Source: an uncultured bacterium (lineage in GTDB: Bacteria > Verrucomicrobiota > Lentisphaeria > Oligosphaerales > Oligosphaeraceae). Taken from it: a DNA stretch of 5,724 nucleotides. The stretch lies in contig CACZQQ010000324.1 in the NCBI GenBank assembly GCA_902783355.1, positions 1 through 5,724 on the forward strand, given 5' to 3'. Under the pieces are notes generated by a model. That model saw only the letters and a list, made by a program, of their open reading frames with translations. It did no database searches and was not told where the DNA came from. Each line of letters begins with the position of its first letter. Positions within the stretch are counted from its first letter, which is position 1. The translations under genes were made by a program, and so were the position numbers. Shown here one piece after another: positions 1 through 4,496 of the stretch.

Positions 1-505
1 CGAAAGGCTCCTCCAGAAGCGACTGTCGCCAGACGGCGGAGGTCGCCAAGGAGAAGAAGAAGCCCCACTTCGCGGCAACCGCCCCGTCCCCGAAGGCACG
101 TTCGTAGTCCTTGCGCACAAGCCATTTGGCGTCAGGACGCGGAATCTGGTTGCCGTAGACGGCGTCGGCGGTGCCCGCCAGGAGGGGCGCGATGAGCGCC
201 GCAAGCCAGTGCGTGTCCTGCGGGACGGCGTCGGCATTGTTGAAGACCACGATGTCGCCGCGGCATTGGCCGACCATGTAGTTGAGGCGCCTGCCGGGAC
301 GGTACTCGCCGTCGGGGCGCGGCAGGACCTTGGCCTGCGGGAAGGCGGCGATGCGGGCGGGCGTGTCATCTGTGGAGGCGTCGTCGCAGCAGACCACCTC
401 GAAGGGCACATCGCACTCCTGCGCAAAGAGAGCCTTCAGGGTCGACGTGGCCAATTCTCCGTCGTTGCGGGAGCGCACCAAGATGCTGACCAGACGCGGC
501 GCCAT
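1..505 (-). CDS. Family 2 glycosyltransferase, N-terminal 168 residues (cut by left edge)
   Basis: GT-A fold family 2 glycosyltransferase, which moves a sugar from a nucleotide-sugar donor to an acceptor at the cytoplasmic face of the membrane, usually for surface polysaccharide. Reading leftward from the ATG at 505-503, the protein opens with the nucleotide-binding strand SILVRSRND (residues 7-15). DDASTD follows at 41-46, then FNNADAVP at 88-95 in the DXD-type metal/donor position. YGNQIPRPDAKW (117-128) and the FFFSLATSAVWR block (149-160) resemble the rhamnosyltransferase-like branch of GT2. The downstream acceptor/catalytic-base region (ED..W type) lies outside the window. The start is supported by a strong Shine-Dalgarno sequence five bases upstream, and the gene begins 12 bases after the STAS gene stops, so the two form an operon. 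No signal peptide or membrane segment is visible. Family assignment is confident; the sugar and acceptor cannot be told. Confidence 0.88.
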   Translation of the reverse strand, partial: MAPRLVSILVRSRNDGELATSTLKALFAQECDVPFEVVCCDDASTDDTPARIAAFPQAKVLPRPDGEYRPGRRLNYMVGQCRGDIVVFNNADAVPQDTHWLAALIAPLLAGTADAVYGNQIPRPDAKWLVRKDYERAFGDGAVAAKWGFFFSLATSAVWRQSLLEEPF

Positions 506-510
506 GTCAT

Positions 511-518
511 CCCTCCCC
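511..518 (-). promoter_or_regulatory. Strong ribosome binding site of the glycosyltransferase
   Basis: On the minus strand GGGGAGGG ends five bases before the ATG at 505 and overlaps the last base of the STAS gene's TAG stop (520-518). This fixes the glycosyltransferase start and suggests translational coupling between the two genes. A second ATG at 510-508 opens a different frame and gives no family-like protein. Confidence 0.7.
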
Positions 519-859
519 TACGACGCGCCGCCGAATGCCGCCAGAGCCTCCTCGACCGTCTTGTAGATGTCGAAGACACTGGAGGCCTTGGTGATGTCGA
601 AGACAATCCAGGGCCGCGGTGGGATTCCGGCCAGCTTGAGCTGCCCGTTGTGCGCCATGACCTCCTTCAGCGAATCGGCCAATGTCTCCAAGCCGACGGA
701 GTCAATCATATCTAACAATCTGAAATCAATCAATATACGTGTATTCGTCTTCAAGCCGTTCTGGATGGCTTTCCGAAATTGGTCGGCGGTCGCCGTCGTA
801 AGCCCACCCTCCACTGAAATCTTCAGGACATCCCCGATGCTTTCACTTTGGCAGATCAT
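518..859 (-). CDS. STAS-domain protein, anti-sigma factor antagonist type (SpoIIAA/RsbV-like)
   Basis: Single-domain STAS protein of the anti-anti-sigma family. In known relatives the unphosphorylated form binds an anti-sigma kinase and frees a sigma factor or other partner, and phosphorylation of one serine switches it off. The pattern is typical: GDVLKISVEGGLTTATADQFRKAI for the first strands, then ILIDFRLLDMIDSVGLETLADSL. The DSVG sits at the conserved phosphorylation loop (DS[ST]G in SpoIIAA/RsbV), so the serine is kept (Ser54 from this start). I chose the ATG at 859-857 (113 residues) because AGGGAAG lies just upstream and MICQSESIGDVL matches the usual N terminus. An in-frame ATG at 883-881 would add MTTSGKRK but has no clear ribosome site. 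It is the first gene of an operon with the glycosyltransferase. Base composition is lower in GC than the neighbours (23 of 60 bases at 721-780). No cognate kinase, phosphatase or sigma factor is visible, so its partner is unknown. Confidence 0.87.
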   Translation of the reverse strand: MICQSESIGDVLKISVEGGLTTATADQFRKAIQNGLKTNTRILIDFRLLDMIDSVGLETLADSLKEVMAHNGQLKLAGIPPRPWIVFDITKASSVFDIYKTVEEALAAFGGAS

Positions 860-876
860 CTTTCGCTTCCCTGAGG

Positions 877-903
877 TTGTCATTCCATGTCATGGGATAT
901 AAT
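877..903 (+). promoter_or_regulatory. Candidate promoter for the alpha-galactosidase
   Basis: TTGTCA at 877-882 resembles a -35 box. TATAAT at 898-903 is a perfect -10 box but at a short spacing of 15; the overlapping TAATAT at 900-905 gives 17. The segment is AT-rich inside a GC-rich region and faces the gene at 989. GATAT/ATATC (896-900 and 904-908) makes a small inverted repeat over the -10. The call rests on consensus match only. Confidence 0.4.
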
Positions 904-936
904 ATATCGCCCTTCCCACGCAATCTGGCGGGAAAG

Positions 937-966
937 ATTATAGTTTGCCAAATTACGACGTCCCAA
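937..966 (-). promoter_or_regulatory. Candidate promoter for the STAS-glycosyltransferase operon
   Basis: On the minus strand a perfect TATAAT reads from 942 to 937. A TTGGGA (-35-like, 966 to 961) lies 18 bases upstream. It would start transcription near 930, about 70 bases ahead of the STAS start. It is interleaved with the divergent plus-strand promoter, so one regulator could affect both. The imperfect repeat TGGC-ggg-AAA (926-935) / TTTGCCA (944-950) surrounds this -10 box. Confidence 0.45.
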
Positions 967-988
967 ACCACCCAAAGAGAGTCCTGCC

Positions 989-3121
989 ATGCCCCACTAC
1001 CCCTTCCCCCTCTTCTCCCGCTTCGAACTGGGCGACATGACCGCCCTCTATTTCCGCCTGGGCGACAGGATCTCGCTGGCGCTCGTCCCCGCTGGCACGG
1101 AAGAGCAGTTCCCCGTCCACGAGGACCTCCTCAACGACCAGGTGGCCTCCCGCGACATCAGCCAGGCGCTTTCGTGGGACATGCACGCGCTGGAGATGGA
1201 GCCCCTCGTCGCGGCGCACCTGGAGGGGGACGGCCTCAAGGTGGGATGCTACGGCGGCTCCCTCAAGCGCAGCGAGACCGCCTTCGGCATGAAGTTCGTC
1301 TCGCAGGAACGCGACGGCGACGAGATCCGGACGCGCCTGCGGGACGACCGCGGCATGGAGCTGCTCCACGTCCTCGCCTGGACGCCGGGCCGCCCCTATG
1401 TGAAGATGTCCACCGCCTTCACCAACGGCTCCGACGCCCCCGTCACGCTGGAACTGCTGGAAAGCTTCAACCTGGGCAACCTCTCCCCCTTCCAGCCGGA
1501 CTGCGCGCCCGACAAGTACCGCATCCACCGCTACCTCTCCCACTGGAGCCAGGAGGGGCGCCCGCTCGTGCAGACCGCCGAGGAGCTCAACCTGGAGGCC
1601 AGCTGGCAGCGCTCCGGCGAGCGCACCCTCCGTTTCGGCCACCGCTCCTCCAAGCCGGTGACGGAGTACTTCCCCTCCATCGCCTTCGAGGACACGGCGG
1701 CGGGCGTCACCTGGGCGGCGCAACTGGCCACGCTGGGCCCGTGGCAGATGCAGGTCACGCGCACATGCGATTTCCTCAACATCTCCGGCGGCGCGCCGGA
1801 CGCCGAGTTCGCCGACTGGCACCTGCCCGTGGCCCCCGGCGAGACAGTCGCCTCCATGCCCGCCTTCGTCACCTGCCTGAAGGGCGGCGCCGACCAAGCC
1901 TTCGCGCGCCTCACAGAGCGCATGGTCGTCGAACAGGAGTTCCCCAATGCGGACGCCGACGAGCTCCCCCCCATGTTCAACGAGTTCTGCACCACCTGGG
2001 GACGCCCCTTCGAGGCGGACGTCCTGCCCGAAGTGGAACGCTGCAAGGAATTGGGGCTCAAATACTTTGTCCTTGACGCCGGCTGGTTCGAGCACCTGGG
2101 CGACTGGGCGGACATCCGCGAGGACAGATATCCCGACGGCTTCGGCGCCTTCATCGACAAGATCCGCGCGGCGGGCCTCGTGCCTGGCCTCTGGTTCGAA
2201 TTCGAGCATTGCTCAAAGGACGCGCGCGTCCTGAAGGAGCATCCGGAGTTCATGGTCACGCGCCACGGGAGGCGCGTGCCGCTCTTCGGCGGGAACGCCG
2301 CGCTGGACATGCGGTCGTCCGCCGTCCGGGCCTATCTGGACGCGACCATGGCGCGCGTCATCCGCGACTACGGCTTCGGCTACATCAAGGTGGACTACAA
2401 CTCCGCCCTCAACGGCGCCGACACAGACAGGGGGGGCACCGCCAACGGCGTCTGCGAATACGTCCAGGGCACCCTCGACTACATGCGCCACCTGAAGACG
2501 CTCTTCCCCGAACTGGTCATTGAAATCTGCGCCAGCGGCGGCCACCGACTCTCCAACGCCTGGCTGGCCTTCGGCGACATGGCCAGCTTCTCCGACGTCC
2601 ACGAGACTCTGGCCATCCCCATCGTCGCCGCCAACGTCCAGCGCCAGATCCCTGCCTGCAAGAGCCAGGTCTGGGCGACGCTGCGGCCGTGGGACACGCC
2701 GGAGCGCCTCTCCTACACCCTGTCGGCCGGGCTCCTCGGCCGCCTCTGCCTCTCCGGCAACCTATCCAAACTCGACGAGGCGCAATACGCCCTTGTCCGC
2801 CAGGCGGTCGCCCTCTACCGGCAGGCGACGCCCTTCCTGCGGGAGGGCACGGCATGGGAACTGCAGCAGATGCTTCTCTCCGGCTGCTACGAGCGCCCCC
2901 GCGGCTGGCAGTGCCTCAGCCGCCGCAACGCCGCCGGGGGCCTCCATGTCCTCCATGCCTTCCAGGACGCGCCGACAAGCTACGAGCTGGCCGACGACGG
3001 CGAAGTCGCGGCCTTCTTCGGCCCGCCGAATGCCGCCGCCCGCGCGGAAAACGGCCGCCTGATTGTAGAAGGCCTACCGCCCCTCTCGGGGGCCGTCGTC
3101 CTCACCCGCCCGAAAGCCTGA
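989..3121 (+). CDS. GH36 alpha-galactosidase (melibiase-type), cytoplasmic
   Basis: Retaining glycoside hydrolase of family 36, expected to remove terminal alpha-galactose from raffinose- or melibiose-type sugars or galactomannan fragments. At 710 residues it matches the long bacterial GH36 form: an N-terminal beta-sandwich (about 1-320), a (beta/alpha)8 barrel (about 325-620) and a short C-terminal beta domain. Barrel landmarks are PPMFNEFCTTW (327-337), FVLDAGWF (360-367), GLWFEFE (400-406), YIKVDYN (465-471) with Asp469 as likely nucleophile, EICASGGHR (512-520), and SFSDVHET (533-540) with Asp536 as likely acid/base. The common family wording is KWDMNR and TSDNTD, so both motifs are altered although both aspartates remain; the true substrate may differ. 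No signal peptide is seen, so it acts on imported sugar. The ATG at 989 has a weak purine stretch (AGAGAG, 976-981) upstream. It is divergent from the STAS operon, with no transporter alongside. Confidence 0.9.
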   Translation: MPHYPFPLFSRFELGDMTALYFRLGDRISLALVPAGTEEQFPVHEDLLNDQVASRDISQALSWDMHALEMEPLVAAHLEGDGLKVGCYGGSLKRSETAFGMKFVSQERDGDEIRTRLRDDRGMELLHVLAWTPGRPYVKMSTAFTNGSDAPVTLELLESFNLGNLSPFQPDCAPDKYRIHRYLSHWSQEGRPLVQTAEELNLEASWQRSGERTLRFGHRSSKPVTEYFPSIAFEDTAAGVTWAAQLATLGPWQMQVTRTCDFLNISGGAPDAEFADWHLPVAPGETVASMPAFVTCLKGGADQAFARLTERMVVEQEFPNADADELPPMFNEFCTTWGRPFEADVLPEVERCKELGLKYFVLDAGWFEHLGDWADIREDRYPDGFGAFIDKIRAAGLVPGLWFEFEHCSKDARVLKEHPEFMVTRHGRRVPLFGGNAALDMRSSAVRAYLDATMARVIRDYGFGYIKVDYNSALNGADTDRGGTANGVCEYVQGTLDYMRHLKTLFPELVIEICASGGHRLSNAWLAFGDMASFSDVHETLAIPIVAANVQRQIPACKSQVWATLRPWDTPERLSYTLSAGLLGRLCLSGNLSKLDEAQYALVRQAVALYRQATPFLREGTAWELQQMLLSGCYERPRGWQCLSRRNAAGGLHVLHAFQDAPTSYELADDGEVAAFFGPPNAAARAENGRLIVEGLPPLSGAVVLTRPKA

Positions 3122-3170
3122 ATTCCGCGCCCGCGCCCGTCCCGCCACGGGATAAAATCATTGCAATGAG

Positions 3171-3200
3171 TTGCGAAGAGCGTTTGACGGCTTACATTAT
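3171..3200 (+). promoter_or_regulatory. Candidate promoter of the tRNA-Lys/rpmB unit
   Basis: TTGCGA (3171-3176) and CATTAT (3195-3200) are separated by 18 bases, each matching four of six consensus positions, about 40 bases ahead of the tRNA. The -10-like box lies at the centre of a perfect 7-base inverted repeat, AGCGTTT (3179-3185) and AAACGCT (3213-3219). The match is weak; it is listed because a stable RNA is expected to need a nearby promoter and this is the best candidate between 3122 and 3236. Confidence 0.3.
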
Positions 3201-3236
3201 AGGTCGCGCCTGAAACGCTGCCCCCTTTTTTTTCAG

Positions 3237-3312
3237 GGGATGGTAGCTCAGTTGGTAGAGCATTGCACTTTTAATGCAGTGGTCACGGGTTCGAGTCCCG
3301 TCCATCCCACCA
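3237..3312 (+). tRNA. tRNA-Lys (anticodon UUU)
   Basis: A full cloverleaf can be drawn. The acceptor stem is GGGATGG (3237-3243) with CCATCCC (3302-3308). The D arm is GCTC/GAGC (3246-3249, 3258-3261). The anticodon stem is TTGCA/TGCAG (3263-3267, 3275-3279, one G-U pair) around the loop CTTTTAA. The T arm is ACGGG/CCCGT (3285-3289, 3297-3301) with loop TTCGAGT. Anticodon TTT is at 3270-3272, reading AAA and AAG lysine codons. The discriminator is A3309, and CCA is encoded at 3310-3312. Eight T residues (3226-3233) directly precede the 5' end. rpmB starts 48 bases downstream with no terminator between, so the two may share a transcript. Confidence 0.97.
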
Positions 3313-3348
3313 TTTTACATAAAGGCAACAAATCCACATCTTTACAGC

Positions 3349-3352
3349 GAGG
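3349..3352 (+). promoter_or_regulatory. Ribosome binding site of rpmB
   Basis: GAGG ends eight bases before the ATG at 3361 in an otherwise A/T-rich leader. It supports that start, which also gives the exact N terminus expected for L28. Confidence 0.6.
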
Positions 3353-3360
3353 TAAATACC

Positions 3361-3588
3361 ATGGGTCAAGTCTGCGAAATCTGCGGCAAGCACAAGGCAT
3401 TCGGCGGCCACATCACCCGCCGCGGTCTGGCCAAGAAGAAGGGCGGTATCGGCATGCACGTGGTGAAGGTCACCAAGCGTGAATTCAAGCCGAACCTGAA
3501 GAGCGTGCGCGCCATGGTGAATGGCGGCGTCAAGCGCCTGACGGTCTGCACCGCCTGCCTCCGTTCCGGCAAGGTCGTCAAGGCCTAG
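3361..3588 (+). CDS. rpmB: 50S ribosomal protein L28
   Basis: L28, a small basic protein of the large ribosomal subunit, 75 residues. It begins MGQVCEICGK and ends TVCTACLRSGKVVKA. The pairs Cys5/Cys8 and Cys63/Cys66 form a four-cysteine zinc-ribbon pattern, so this is the zinc-binding (C+) form. FGGHITRRG near the start and REFKPNLKSVRAMVNG in the middle are the usual L28 core. A lysine/glycine-rich stretch (AKKKGGIGMHVVKVTKR, 24-40) makes the loop longer than in the E. coli type and resembles L28 from Planctomycetes-like bacteria. It lies 48 bases after tRNA-Lys and is followed by an intrinsic terminator-like hairpin about 90 bases downstream. No rpmG (L33), often found beside rpmB, is present here. 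Confidence 0.96.
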   Translation: MGQVCEICGKHKAFGGHITRRGLAKKKGGIGMHVVKVTKREFKPNLKSVRAMVNGGVKRLTVCTACLRSGKVVKA

Positions 3589-3680
3589 GCAATCCCCCTC
3601 CCGGCCTTCCCTGTGGCGCGCCAGGCCATGGCCTTGTCGTCCATGCCCCCGCCGGGCCGTCCAGCGGCAAGCGACGGACA

Positions 3681-3722
3681 AGAGATGGTCACGCAGTGGC
3701 GTGCCCATCTCTTTTGTTTTTT
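3681..3722 (+). terminator. Strong intrinsic terminator (or rpe leader attenuator)
   Basis: AGAGATGGTCACGC (3681-3694) pairs with GCGTGCCCATCTCT (3699-3712) at 13 of 14 positions (one T/C mismatch) around the tetraloop AGTG. The stem is followed by TTTGTTTTTT (3713-3722). The geometry is that of a factor-independent terminator for the tRNA-Lys/rpmB transcript on the plus strand only. It ends 21 bases before the rpe start, so it may instead, or also, regulate rpe. Confidence 0.88.
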
Positions 3723-3743
3723 AAGGCTCACAAGACTGTCTCC

Positions 3744-4439
3744 ATGGATACCCAAGCCCCCCTCTACCCCGACCTGCGGCAAATCGACCACCGCCGCCTG
3801 CTGATTGCGCCCTCCCTCCTGGCGGCCGACTTCGCCCGCCTGGGCGAGGAGGTCAAGGCGGTGGAGACGGCCGGCGCCGAGGCGCTCCACCTGGATGTGA
3901 TGGACGGGCATTTCGTCCCCAACATCTCCTTCGGCGCCGACGTCATCAAGGCCGTCCGCAAATACTCCGGCGCCCTCTTCGACACGCACCTGATGATCAG
4001 CGAGCCCCTGCGCTACGCGCCCAACTTCATCAAGGCGGGCTCGCAGCACATCACCTTCCATGTGGAATCGGACGACGAGCCGGCCGCGGTCATCCGCGCC
4101 ATCCACGACGGCGGCTGCACGGCCGGACTCTCCGTGAAGCCCAAGACGCCCGCCGAGGCGGTCTTCCCCTATCTGGAGCAGCTGGAGCTGGTGCTGGTCA
4201 TGACGGTTGAGCCGGGCTTCGGCGGCCAGTCCTTCATGGCGGACCAGCTGCCCAAGATCGCCGCCTTGCGCCGTGAGATCGACCGCCGCGGGCTGAAGGT
4301 GCACCTGGAGGTGGACGGCGGCATCGCGGCCGCGACCGCCGCGCAGGTCAAGGCCGCCGGCGCGACCATGCTGGTCGCCGGCTCCAGCGTCTTCCGTTCC
4401 CCGGAGGGCTACGCCGCCGCCGTCGCCGCCCTCCGCTGA
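3744..4439 (+). CDS. rpe: Ribulose-phosphate 3-epimerase
   Basis: Interconverts D-ribulose 5-phosphate and D-xylulose 5-phosphate in the cytoplasmic pentose phosphate pathway. It is a single (beta/alpha)8 barrel of 231 residues. Active-site motifs are all present: IAPSLLAADF (21-30), LHLDVMDGHFVPN (48-60) with metal ligands His49 and Asp51, DTHLMI (80-85) with His82, VEPGFGGQSF (155-164), VDGGI (190-194) with Asp191, and the phosphate-binding VAGSSVF (211-217). Asp51 and Asp191 are the expected acid/base pair. I chose the ATG at 3744. An upstream in-frame GTG at 3696 lies inside the terminator hairpin and would add residues unlike the family. The chosen start has no good Shine-Dalgarno sequence. 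An 18-20 residue N-terminal lead (DTQAPLYPDLRQIDHRR) precedes the barrel, slightly longer than usual. The next gene begins 57 bases downstream. Confidence 0.95.
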   Translation: MDTQAPLYPDLRQIDHRRLLIAPSLLAADFARLGEEVKAVETAGAEALHLDVMDGHFVPNISFGADVIKAVRKYSGALFDTHLMISEPLRYAPNFIKAGSQHITFHVESDDEPAAVIRAIHDGGCTAGLSVKPKTPAEAVFPYLEQLELVLVMTVEPGFGGQSFMADQLPKIAALRREIDRRGLKVHLEVDGGIAAATAAQVKAAGATMLVAGSSVFRSPEGYAAAVAALR

Positions 4440-4496
4440 GGCGGCCACATCCCTTTCCAACTGTCACACACCAACCTCAACATCTGGAACAACAAC

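Noticed and set aside
877..2076. Plus-strand open frame of 399 codons overlapping the first half of the alpha-galactosidase
   Set aside because: Proline/arginine-rich low-complexity translation typical of an out-of-frame reading of GC-rich DNA; it overlaps a gene with clear motifs.
953..2209. Long open frame on the minus strand inside the alpha-galactosidase gene (418 codons)
   Set aside because: Arg/Ala/Gly/Val/Glu-rich with no family resemblance; it is the shadow of a GC-rich third codon position in the real gene on the opposite strand.
3136..3151. Possible terminator after the alpha-galactosidase (CCCGT/ACGGG, 6-base loop)
   Set aside because: Only five base pairs and followed by ATAAAATC, not a T-tract; too weak to call.
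3171..3482. Open frame running through the tRNA gene and into rpmB
   Set aside because: It translates tRNA sequence in an arbitrary frame and conflicts with the correct rpmB frame.
3615..3634. Adjacent palindromes GGCGCGCC and AGGCCATGGCCT between rpmB and the terminator
   Set aside because: Short perfect palindromes made of G/C are common by chance in DNA of this composition; no repeat copies elsewhere in the window.
3696..3743. GTG start adding 16 residues to rpe
   Set aside because: The GTG lies in the loop of the terminator hairpin and the added residues (MACPSLLFF...) come from the stem and T-tract; no epimerase has this lead.
3585..4460. Minus-strand open frame of 291 codons opposite rpe
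   Set aside because: It covers the terminator and the antisense of a fully convincing epimerase; composition is that of a shadow.
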